The notes under the pieces: generated by a model
Databases searched by the model: none
What the model saw: only the letters and a program-made list of their open reading frames with translations
What the model was told of the DNA's origin: nothing
Program-made: the position numbers and the translations under genes
Shown: one piece after another, positions 5,725 through 12,120 of the stretch
Layout of the letters: each line of letters opens with the position of its first letter
How positions within the stretch are numbered: the stretch's first letter is position 1
DNA from: Desulfurivibrio alkaliphilus
Lineage (GTDB): Bacteria > Desulfobacterota > Desulfobulbia > Desulfobulbales > Desulfurivibrionaceae
NCBI GenBank assembly: GCA_011048585.1
Contig: DSDS01000175.1
Location: 1 to 12,120, forward strand
Length of the DNA: 12,120 nucleotides
Reading direction: 5' to 3'

Positions 5725-7656
5725 ATGGCCCCCAAAAACGACGCCCAGAAGATCGCCCCGGAGACCGTGCTGGATTTCCTCCGCGAGACCATGCCCTTCA
5801 ACGAACTTGAGGACGACGCCCTGCGGGAGCTGGCCCGGCACGCGGTCATCGACTTCATCCCCAAGGGCTCCGTCATCCTCCGCCAGGGAGAGACCGAGGT
5901 CGAACACCTCTACCTGATCCAGAAGGGCGGGGTCAAAATCTATCTGACCAACGATGAGGGGGAGGTCAGCCTCAAGGATTTCCGGGGGGAGGGGCAATAT
6001 TTCGGCGCCCTGCCCATTATCCAGAACGCCAGGGCCAACCTTAACGTGGAGACGGTGGAGGACACCTTCTGCTTCCTCTTCAGCAAGGCCGCCTTCCGCC
6101 ACCTGCTGGACACCTCGCCCAAGGTCAGTCACTACTTCCTGCGCAGCCTCTCGGAAAAACTGGTCAACACCGCCTACGCCGAACTGCGCCGCCACCGGAT
6201 CGCCCCCCGCACCGAAAGCACCCTCTTTCTCTTCTCCACCCAGGTGGGAAGCTGCATCAAGGGAAAACCCCAGACCATCGCCGCCGATCAGTCGGTGCGC
6301 CGGGCCGCCTCCCGCATGGCCGAGCTGCGCATCGGCTCCCTGCTGGTCACCGACCCCGGCGGCGCAATCATCGGGATTGTCACCGACAAGGATCTCAGAA
6401 CCAAGGTGGTGGCCGCCGGGCTGGATTACCAGACCCCGGTGACCAAAATCATGGCCTCCCCGGTCCAGACCATCCCCGCCCACGCCGTCTGTTTCGACGC
6501 CATGCTGCGGATGATGCGGCGCCGAATCCACCATCTGGCGGTGGAGAAACAGGGGGAGATCATCGGGATGATCACCACCCACGACATCATGCTGCTCCAG
6601 GGCACATCCCCCCTCTATCTCTTCCGGGAGATCGTGGCCCAGCGCACCCTGGAAGGACTGCATCCCCTGGCCCGCAAGGTACCGTCGGTGGTCCGCACCC
6701 TGATCGAGGAGGGGGCCAAGGCCAACAACATCACCCGGATGATCACGATACTCAACGATCATATCCTGGAGCGGCTGCTGACCCTGCTGATGGAAGACCT
6801 GGGGCCGCCCCCCCTTCCCTTCTGCTGGCTGCTGATGGGCAGCGAGGGACGCAGCGAACAGACCTTCAAGACCGATCAGGACAACGCCCTGATCTACGCC
6901 TGGCCGGAAAACGAGGAAAAACGGGAAGCGGCGGCCAGGTATTTCAAAATGCTCAGCGAACGGGCCATTGAAAACCTGGTGGCCTGCGGCTATCCCCTCT
7001 GCCCCGGCGAGATGATGGCCAGCAACCCCAAGTGGCGGCTGCCGGCTCCGGAATGGAAAAAACAGTTCGATTCCTGGATTCGCACCCCCGAACCCAAGGA
7101 TGTGATGCACTCCACCATCTTCTTCGATTTCCGGGGCGGCTACGGCGATCTCTCTTTAGCCAACGACCTGCGGGATCATCTGGTCAAAAGCATACCCGGC
7201 CAGGAACTCTTTCTTTACCATCTGGCCAGAAACGCCATGGAAGCCCGGCCTCCCCTCTCCTTTTTCCGCAACTTCATCGTGGAAAAAGATGGCCAACATC
7301 GCAACGCCCTGGACCTTAAGACCAAGGGCCTGGTGCCTTTTGTCGATTTCGCCCGCATTTTTGCCTTAAAGCACGGAATTCGCGAAAGCAACACCTTGGG
7401 CCGGTTGCAGTTGCTGCATGAGGGGGGCCATATCTCCCCGGAGATGTACAACGAAACGGTGAAGGCCTACGAGTTTCTCATGCAGTTGCGCCTGTTCCAT
7501 CAACTGTTCAAGATGGAGGCCGGCGAGCAGCCGGACAACTATATCAACCCGGCCCAGCTCTCGGAGCTGGAGAAACAGACCCTCAAGGAATCCTTCGAGG
7601 TGGTGCGGCGCCTGCAGAACCATATCAAGCAGGAGTTCCGTCTGACCGAACGGTAA
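5725..7656 (+). CDS. Cyclic-nucleotide-binding / CBS pair / DUF294 nucleotidyltransferase-like signalling protein
   Basis: The 643-residue cytoplasmic protein has four parts: a cNMP-binding-like domain (about 24-140), a CBS pair (about 175-292), a DUF294 GlnD-like nucleotidyltransferase domain (about 325-465) and its helical C-terminal partner (about 480-640). The nucleotidyltransferase motif GSEGRSEQTFKTDQD (372-386) keeps the GS pair and the D384/D386 metal ligands, so the domain may be catalytic, possibly modifying a protein as GlnD does with PII. CBS1 ends IIGIVTDKDLR (215-225) and CBS2 ends IIGMITTHDIM (279-289), the typical adenosine-ligand modules. The phosphate-binding cassette is degenerate: YFGALPIIQNARANLNVE lacks the Glu after FG that normally holds the cyclic-nucleotide ribose. 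A GAGG eight bases before the ATG supports the start. Family knowledge links such proteins with acetate-type symporters, as here. The target and ligand are unknown. Confidence 0.92.
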   Translation: MAPKNDAQKIAPETVLDFLRETMPFNELEDDALRELARHAVIDFIPKGSVILRQGETEVEHLYLIQKGGVKIYLTNDEGEVSLKDFRGEGQYFGALPIIQNARANLNVETVEDTFCFLFSKAAFRHLLDTSPKVSHYFLRSLSEKLVNTAYAELRRHRIAPRTESTLFLFSTQVGSCIKGKPQTIAADQSVRRAASRMAELRIGSLLVTDPGGAIIGIVTDKDLRTKVVAAGLDYQTPVTKIMASPVQTIPAHAVCFDAMLRMMRRRIHHLAVEKQGEIIGMITTHDIMLLQGTSPLYLFREIVAQRTLEGLHPLARKVPSVVRTLIEEGAKANNITRMITILNDHILERLLTLLMEDLGPPPLPFCWLLMGSEGRSEQTFKTDQDNALIYAWPENEEKREAAARYFKMLSERAIENLVACGYPLCPGEMMASNPKWRLPAPEWKKQFDSWIRTPEPKDVMHSTIFFDFRGGYGDLSLANDLRDHLVKSIPGQELFLYHLARNAMEARPPLSFFRNFIVEKDGQHRNALDLKTKGLVPFVDFARIFALKHGIRESNTLGRLQLLHEGGHISPEMYNETVKAYEFLMQLRLFHQLFKMEAGEQPDNYINPAQLSELEKQTLKESFEVVRRLQNHIKQEFRLTER

Positions 7657-7668
7657 GCGGGCCAACCC

Positions 7669-8385
7669 ATGCTGAAAAACCTGCTGGCCCGTTTGGGGCT
7701 CACTCCTCCCGAACATCCCCTTTTTGCCGCCAACCACCTATATTTCAGGGGTCTTGACCAAAACCGGCCCCTGGCCGACTACGATTTCGTGGTCTTTGAC
7801 ACCGAGCTCACCGGGCTCAACCGGCGCCGGGACGAGATCGTCTCCATCGGGGCGGTGCGGATCAGCAACCTGCAAATCAGGGTGGGGGATTCCTTCTACG
7901 CCCACGTCAAACCGGCCCGCTCCCTGCCCAAGGACAGCACCCTGATCCACCGGATCACCCCCCAGCAGCTCAAGGAGGCCCCGGCCCTGGCTCGAGTGCT
8001 GCCCGGCTTTATCAGCTACTGCGGCCACTCTCTGCTGGTGGGGCACTACGTCGGACTGGACACGGCTTTCCTCAACCGGGCCTGCCGCCAATATTACGGC
8101 TCACCGCTTTTCAACCCCTGCCTGGACACCATGATCCTGGCCCAGAGCTACACCGAAATGCAGTGGAGCCAGTACCACGACCGCTTCCGTATGGATATCT
8201 CCTACAACCTGGCCGCCCTGGGCAAGCAGTACGGCCTGCCGGAGTTCACCCACCACAACGCCTACGAAGACGCCCTGCAAACCGCCTACCTCTTTCTCTA
8301 CCTGGTCAAAAAGATGCACACCATGGGGATCACCACCCTGAAGGACCTCTACAATGCCGGCCGGGGCTGGCGACGGCTGTTTTAA
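7669..8385 (+). CDS. DEDDh 3'-5' exonuclease (DnaQ/epsilon-like)
   Basis: The 238-residue protein carries all catalytic residues of a DEDDh exonuclease: D44 and E46 in FDTELTGL (ExoI), D131 in GHYVGLDTAFL (ExoII), and H196 and D201 in HHNAYEDA (ExoIII). It should degrade single-stranded DNA or RNA from the 3' end using two metal ions. It has an N-terminal extension of about 36 residues and a short C-terminus, and no polymerase or helicase domain. It is too diverged and wrongly placed to be the replicative epsilon subunit. It starts 12 bases after the DUF294 gene without a good Shine-Dalgarno, so translation is probably coupled. Small exonucleases of this type recur beside DUF294 proteins and symporters in other genomes; the functional link is unexplained. 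Confidence 0.92.
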   Translation: MLKNLLARLGLTPPEHPLFAANHLYFRGLDQNRPLADYDFVVFDTELTGLNRRRDEIVSIGAVRISNLQIRVGDSFYAHVKPARSLPKDSTLIHRITPQQLKEAPALARVLPGFISYCGHSLLVGHYVGLDTAFLNRACRQYYGSPLFNPCLDTMILAQSYTEMQWSQYHDRFRMDISYNLAALGKQYGLPEFTHHNAYEDALQTAYLFLYLVKKMHTMGITTLKDLYNAGRGWRRLF

Positions 8386-8424
8386 ATATTAATTGCTTTT
8401 TTTTATGGGTTTGCGTAAACTGTT

Positions 8425-8452
8425 TTGCCGTTTAACCATGGGTAATTATGAT
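8425..8452 (+). promoter_or_regulatory. Candidate promoter of the DUF4212-symporter pair
   Basis: In the 100-base gap after the exonuclease gene, TTGCCG (8425-8430, four of six) is separated by 16 bases from TATGAT (8447-8452, five of six). Transcription would start near 8459, ahead of the ribosome binding site at 8471. No terminator hairpin is visible in the gap, so read-through from the upstream operon probably also contributes. Confidence 0.42.
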
Positions 8453-8470
8453 CCCCGACCAATCCACATC

Positions 8471-8476
8471 AGGAGG
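8471..8476 (+). promoter_or_regulatory. Strong Shine-Dalgarno deciding the DUF4212 start
   Basis: A full AGGAGG sits nine bases before the ATG at 8486. The same reading frame is open from an ATG at 8393, but that longer start lacks a ribosome binding site and would add a non-conserved 31-residue N-terminus. Confidence 0.85.
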
Positions 8477-8485
8477 AAAGAGGCA

Positions 8486-8737
8486 ATGACCAAGGATATG
8501 TCCTTGTACTGGAAGAAAAATCTGACCTACATGGTGATTCTGCTCGCCATCTGGGCCGCGGTTTCCTACGGCTGCAGCATTCTCTTCGTGGAGCAGCTCA
8601 ACGCCTTTCAGTTGGGCGGCTTTCCCCTGGGTTTCTGGTTTGCCCAGCAGGGGGCGATATACGTGTTCGTGGTTCTGATCTTCGTCTACTACGTGCTGAT
8701 GCAGAAACTGGACAAAGAGTTCGACGTCAACGAATAA
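8486..8737 (+). CDS. DUF4212 protein, small subunit of sodium:solute symporter
   Basis: The 83-residue protein has two membrane segments (about 13-34 and 50-72) and the family-typical WFAQQGAIYVFVVLIFVYY (51-69), followed by a charged tail ending FDVNE. DUF4212 proteins are almost always encoded immediately before an acetate-permease-like symporter and are regarded as its small subunit, probably in the same inner-membrane complex. That is the arrangement here, with 48 bases to the symporter. The length matches the family norm of about 80-100 residues. How the subunit affects transport is not known from sequence. Confidence 0.93.
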   Translation: MTKDMSLYWKKNLTYMVILLAIWAAVSYGCSILFVEQLNAFQLGGFPLGFWFAQQGAIYVFVVLIFVYYVLMQKLDKEFDVNE

Positions 8738-8785
8738 CGACCAACCAGCCCGACGGCTGAACACTTCATAAGGAGAACCAAGAAA

Positions 8786-10561
8786 ATGTCTATTCTGGCC
8801 TGGACCTACATCATGGTTGGTCTCACCTTCAGCATCTATCTGGCCATCGCCTGGATATCACGGGTGAAAACCACCAAGGGCTTTTACGTGGCCGGAGGCG
8901 GGGTCTCCCCTCTGGCCAACGGGATGGCCACCGCCGCCGACTGGATGAGCGCCGCCTCCTTCATCTCCATGGCGGGGATGGTCTCCTTCATGGGCTATGG
9001 GGGTGCCATCTACCTTTTGGGCTGGACCGGCGGCTACGTGCTGCTGGCCCTGCTGCTGGCCCCCTACCTGCGTAAGTTCGGCAAATTCACGGTGCCGGAC
9101 TTCGTCGGCGACCGCTACTACTCCAACGCCGCCCGCTTCGTGGCCCTGATCTGCGCCATCTTCGTCTCCCTGACCTATGTGGCTGGCCAGATGCGGGGGG
9201 TGGGCATCGTCTTCAGCCGCTTCCTCGAGGTTGACGTCAATACCGGGGTTTTGATCGGCATGACCATCGTCTTCTTCTATGCCGCCCTGGGCGGCATGAA
9301 GGGGATCACTTACACCCAGGTGGCCCAGTACGTGGTGCTGATCATCGCCTACATGATCCCGGCGGTGGCTATCTCGATGATGATCACCGGGGTACCCCTT
9401 CCCCAGATCGGTTTCGGCTCGGAAATCACCAGCGGCCCCAACACCGGCAGATATGTACTGGAAATCATCGACGCCTTGCATCGTGATCTCGGCTTTGCCG
9501 AATACACCCAGGCTTTCGGCCCCGGCAGCAAAAGCATGCTCGATGTTTTCTGCATCACCCTGGCCCTGATGGTGGGCACCGCCGGACTGCCCCACGTGAT
9601 CATCCGCTTCTACACCGTGCCCAGCGTCCGCGGAGCCCGGATCTCGGCCGGTTACGCCCTCTTCTTCATCGCCCTGCTCTACACCACCGCCCCGGCCGTG
9701 GCCTCCTTCGCCCGTTACAACATGATCAATACCCTCCACGAAACCCCCTACGCCGAGGCGCCCTCCTGGGTAAAGAACTGGGAGCAGACCGGCCTGATCG
9801 CCTGGGTTGACAAGAACGGCGACGGTGTTATCCAGTATGGTCCCGGGGCCCCCTTCAGCGGCCGCCCCAGTTTCACCGGCGAGACCGGCGAGCTGGGGCA
9901 GCGCCTGCTGAGCAACACCCCCAGCGACAACGCCAACGAGGTCTTCATCGACCGCGACATCATGGTACTGGCCAACCCGGAGATCGCCAACCTGCCCGCC
10001 TGGATCATCGCCCTGGTGGCGGCCGGCGGCCTGGCGTCGGCCCTGAGTACCGCCTCGGGCCTGCTGATCGTGGTCTCGTCATCCATATCCCATGACCTCT
10101 ATTACCGAATGATCAATCGCCAGGCCAGCGAGGCCCAGCGCCTGCTGGTGGGCCGGGTGATGATCGGGATCGCGGTGCTGATCGCCGGCTACTTCGGCAT
10201 CAACCCGCCAGGCTTCGTGGCCCAGGTGGTGGCCTTCGCCTTCGGCCTGGCTGCCTCGTCGTTCTTCCCCATCATCGTGCTGGGCATTTTCGACAAACGG
10301 ACCAACCGGGAAGGCGCCATCGCCGGCATGGTCATCGGCATCAGCTTCACCTTCCTCTATATCATCCAGGTCAACTTCCTGGGCATGGCCCCCTGGTTTA
10401 TGGGGATCAGCGCCGAGGGGATCGGGGCGGTGGGGATGCTGCTCAACTTTATCATCACCATCGTGGTCTCCCGCCTGACCCCGCCGCCGCCGGCCGAAGT
10501 CCAGGCCATGGTGGACAACATCCGCTTCCCGCGGGGAGCCGGCAGCGCTTACGACCACTAA
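8786..10561 (+). CDS. Sodium:solute symporter, acetate permease (ActP)-like, VC_2705-type subfamily
   Basis: The 591-residue inner-membrane transporter of the SSS family has about 13 hydrophobic spans, consistent with the LeuT-fold members. Typical stretches are the N-terminal region with ADWMSAASFISMAGM (51-65), GTAGLPHVIIRFYTVPS (264-280) and GGLASALSTASGLLIVVSSS (414-433), where sodium and substrate contacts are expected. The paired DUF4212 gene places it in the two-component subfamily related to ActP, so acetate or another short monocarboxylate is the likely substrate, driven by sodium or another cation. A hydrophilic loop at about 312-395 carries DKNGDGVIQ (342-350), resembling an EF-hand calcium loop but lacking the final acidic residue. 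The C-terminal tail (about 568-591, PPPAEVQAMVDNIRFP) is soluble and typical of the subfamily. The start is supported by AGGAG (8771-8775). A strong terminator follows. Confidence 0.93.
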   Translation: MSILAWTYIMVGLTFSIYLAIAWISRVKTTKGFYVAGGGVSPLANGMATAADWMSAASFISMAGMVSFMGYGGAIYLLGWTGGYVLLALLLAPYLRKFGKFTVPDFVGDRYYSNAARFVALICAIFVSLTYVAGQMRGVGIVFSRFLEVDVNTGVLIGMTIVFFYAALGGMKGITYTQVAQYVVLIIAYMIPAVAISMMITGVPLPQIGFGSEITSGPNTGRYVLEIIDALHRDLGFAEYTQAFGPGSKSMLDVFCITLALMVGTAGLPHVIIRFYTVPSVRGARISAGYALFFIALLYTTAPAVASFARYNMINTLHETPYAEAPSWVKNWEQTGLIAWVDKNGDGVIQYGPGAPFSGRPSFTGETGELGQRLLSNTPSDNANEVFIDRDIMVLANPEIANLPAWIIALVAAGGLASALSTASGLLIVVSSSISHDLYYRMINRQASEAQRLLVGRVMIGIAVLIAGYFGINPPGFVAQVVAFAFGLAASSFFPIIVLGIFDKRTNREGAIAGMVIGISFTFLYIIQVNFLGMAPWFMGISAEGIGAVGMLLNFIITIVVSRLTPPPPAEVQAMVDNIRFPRGAGSAYDH

Positions 10562-10594
10562 GCCTGCCTAACCCGCGGTTAAGCAGCCTTTCCC

Positions 10595-10632
10595 GGGCTG
10601 CGCCGGATCTTTCCGGCGCGGCCCCTTTTTTT
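10595..10632 (+). terminator. Strong intrinsic terminator after the symporter gene
   Basis: A 13-bp stem (10595-10607 with 10612-10624, one G-U pair) encloses a TCTT loop. Its core is GCGCCGGA/TCCGGCGC. T7 follows at 10626-10632. It should end the DUF4212-symporter transcript 34 bases past the stop codon. A second hairpin, GGCCCC (10620-10625) with GGGGCC (10633-10638), overlaps it and uses the T-run as its loop. Confidence 0.92.
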
Positions 10633-10672
10633 GGGGCCCGGTCGGGATGGGCCATGCCTTCCTGTTTCCTGT

Positions 10673-10700
10673 TTGCCCCCGGACCACTCTGCGTTATAAT
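10673..10700 (+). promoter_or_regulatory. Promoter with perfect -10 adjacent to the regulator start codon
   Basis: A perfect TATAAT (10695-10700) lies six bases before the ATG at 10707. TTGCCC (10673-10678, four of six) is 16 bases upstream of it. Transcription would begin at or within a base or two of the ATG, and no Shine-Dalgarno is present, so the mRNA is probably leaderless. The layout matches the promoter at 5198-5226. Confidence 0.68.
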
Positions 10701-10706
10701 GCCCCC

Positions 10707-12113
10707 ATGGCTAAAATCCTGGTGGTGGACGACGAACTGAGCATAAGGGAATTCCTCAAGATCCTGCTGGAGGAAGAGGGCCATGGGGTGGAGTGCGCCG
10801 GCGGCGGGGCGGCGGCCCTGAAGCTGCTTCGGGAGCGGGAGTTTGACCTGCTGATCACCGATATCCGCATGCCCCCCCCCGACGGCCTGTCCCTGCTGGC
10901 CCAGGCCAAGGAGATTCGGCCGGAGCTGCCGGTGGTGCTGATAACCGCCTTCGCCTCCCCCGACGACGCGGTACTGGCCATGAAAAACGGGGCCTTCGAC
11001 TACATCACCAAACCCTTCAAGGTGGGGGAGATTAAGGATATTATCCGGGGGGCCTTAAAAAGCCGCCGCAACCTTGACCTGCCCCTTCTTTCCAGCACCG
11101 CCCAGCAATCCGTCAGCGAGTTTGAGGGAATCATCGGCGGCAGCGCCGAGATGCTGAAAATCTACGATATCATCCGCCGGGTGGCCCCCACCCAGGCCAA
11201 TGTCCTGATCCATGGCGAATCGGGGACCGGCAAGGAGCTGGTGGCCCGGGCCATCCACCGCCTGAGCCCCGCCAGCAACCATGAGTTTGTCCCCATCATC
11301 TGCAGCGCCATCCCCGAAAGCCTCTTTGAAAGCGAGGTGTTCGGCTATACCAAGGGGGCCTTCACCGGGGCCACCGCCAACCGGGCGGGCCTTTTCGAGC
11401 ACGCCAACCATGGCACCGCCTTCCTGGACGAGATCGGCGAACTGACCCCCCTGATCCAGACCAAGCTGCTACGGGTCCTGCAGGAGAGGGAGATCAAAAG
11501 GGTGGGCGGCACCGAGACCATTCGGATCAATATCCGGGTGATCTCCGCCACCAACCGCAACCTGGAGGAGGAGATCGTCGCCGGCCGCTTCCGGGAGGAT
11601 CTCTTCTATCGCCTGGCGGTGGTCCCGATCCGGGTGCCCCCACTGCGGGAGCGCAAGAGAGACGTACCACTGCTGGTTGACCATTTCCTGGCCAAGTACT
11701 CCCGGCTCTTCAACAAGGATATCCGCAAGATCTCCTCCTATGCCATGGAGGTCCTGATGGATTACGATTTTCCCGGCAACGTCCGCGAGCTCGAAAACAT
11801 CATCGAGCGGGGCGTGGCCATGGAAAATTCCCAGATCATCCTGCCGGAGAGCCTGACCCTGGCCGGACAACGGCGGGGCCGCCCGGAAGAGGAGGAACCA
11901 ACGGCACCCGGCCAGCTGATCGACAACCTCACGGAAGCGGCCCTGGAACGCGGCCTGGAGCCGGTGCTGGCCGAACTGGAACGGGAAATGATCATCAAGG
12001 CTCTCGAGCGGGCCGAGAACTCCAAAACCAAGGCCGCCGAACTGCTTAAAACCACCTTTCGCTCCCTGCGCTACAAAATCAAAAAATACCAAATCACCCC
12101 CCCGACCCCATGA
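10707..12113 (+). CDS. NtrC-family sigma-54-dependent response regulator
   Basis: The 468-residue protein has a receiver domain (1-120), an AAA+ sigma-54 activation domain (about 140-370) and a Fis-type DNA-binding helix-turn-helix (about 425-461). The receiver has acidic D8/D9, phospho-acceptor D52, T80 and K102. The AAA+ part has Walker A GESGTGKE (170-177), the sigma-54 contact loop GAFTGA (217-222), Walker B GTAFLDEI (236-243), the arginine-bearing GRFREDLFYRL (293-303) and NVRELEN (358-364). It should be phosphorylated by a histidine kinase and drive transcription with RpoN. The start is ATG 10707, because KILVVDDE must lie at the N-terminus; an in-frame ATG at 10647 would add 20 unrelated residues across the terminator and promoter. 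An ATGA overlap links it to the next gene. I see no clear sigma-54 (-24/-12) promoter in the window, so its targets are unknown. Confidence 0.95.
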   Translation: MAKILVVDDELSIREFLKILLEEEGHGVECAGGGAAALKLLREREFDLLITDIRMPPPDGLSLLAQAKEIRPELPVVLITAFASPDDAVLAMKNGAFDYITKPFKVGEIKDIIRGALKSRRNLDLPLLSSTAQQSVSEFEGIIGGSAEMLKIYDIIRRVAPTQANVLIHGESGTGKELVARAIHRLSPASNHEFVPIICSAIPESLFESEVFGYTKGAFTGATANRAGLFEHANHGTAFLDEIGELTPLIQTKLLRVLQEREIKRVGGTETIRINIRVISATNRNLEEEIVAGRFREDLFYRLAVVPIRVPPLRERKRDVPLLVDHFLAKYSRLFNKDIRKISSYAMEVLMDYDFPGNVRELENIIERGVAMENSQIILPESLTLAGQRRGRPEEEEPTAPGQLIDNLTEAALERGLEPVLAELEREMIIKALERAENSKTKAAELLKTTFRSLRYKIKKYQITPPTP

Positions 12114-12120
12114 GCAAGCC
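12110..12120 (+). CDS. Possible start of the next gene (cut by window end)
   Basis: An ATG at 12110-12112 overlaps the TGA stop of the regulator (ATGA) and opens MSK before the window ends. Such four-base overlaps usually mark translationally coupled operon genes. No Shine-Dalgarno is visible just upstream. A cognate histidine kinase would be a natural partner, but the three visible codons cannot show it. Confidence 0.4.

Noticed and set aside
5692..7110. Long minus-strand open frame (472 codons) opposite the DUF294 gene
   Set aside because: It is a complement shadow of a well-supported multidomain protein, and its composition is low-complexity Gly/His/Asp/Val.
8407..8428. Sigma-54 promoter before the symporter pair
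   Set aside because: The GG and GC elements near TTGC (8425-8428) do not have the required 10-base spacing, and TGGCAC is absent.
8393..8485. Longer start for the DUF4212 protein at 8393
   Set aside because: There is no ribosome binding site there, and the extension is not like the family. A perfect AGGAGG precedes the ATG at 8486.
1..12120. Mobile element, phage, CRISPR array or defence system
   Set aside because: No repeats with spacers, transposase, integrase or nuclease-effector genes are present; base composition and codon style are even across the window.

Overview
The window is a GC-rich, densely packed bacterial chromosome segment. The coding codons end mostly in G or C, the gaps are short, and the intrinsic terminators are well formed. 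A split ATP-dependent carboxylase, a sigma-54-dependent response regulator and an acetate-type symporter with a DUF4212 small subunit suggest a Gram-negative, anaerobic, organic-acid-using bacterium. Desulfobacterota (Desulfobulbales-like) is my best guess. It is an inference from gene content and style, not a proven placement. I see no phage, insertion sequence, CRISPR array or other mobile signature.

Left part (1-4270): the end of an unidentified gene is followed by a small CBM48 glycogen-binding-type protein. This faces a convergent two-gene operon on the minus strand, pycA (biotin carboxylase) and pycB (carboxyltransferase plus biotinyl domain), across a perfectly symmetrical bidirectional terminator. 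Together PycA and PycB should form a two-subunit pyruvate carboxylase making oxaloacetate, but PycB departs from consensus at several acceptor-site positions.

Middle (4267-5185): rnc (RNase III) lies on the minus strand with its own terminator, and a tRNA-Cys gene diverges from it on the plus strand with its own terminator. The RNase III appears to lack one of the four acidic metal ligands.

Right part (5198-12120): everything is on the plus strand. A promoter whose -10 box sits five bases before an ATG drives a small membrane protein, a cyclic-nucleotide/CBS/DUF294 nucleotidyltransferase-like protein and a DEDDh exonuclease. After a 100-base gap with a possible internal promoter come a DUF4212 small subunit and a sodium:solute symporter of the acetate-permease type, closed by a strong terminator. 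Next is an NtrC-class regulator, again with a -10 box (perfect TATAAT) immediately before its ATG. Its stop codon overlaps the start of a further gene cut by the window end. The likely theme of this part is uptake of acetate or a similar monocarboxylate, linked to a signalling protein. The link between these genes and the regulator is only proximity.

Most of the content is recognisable. The points most worth a second look are the divergent PycB active site, the Asp-to-Ala change in RNase III, and the two matching leaderless-type promoters.
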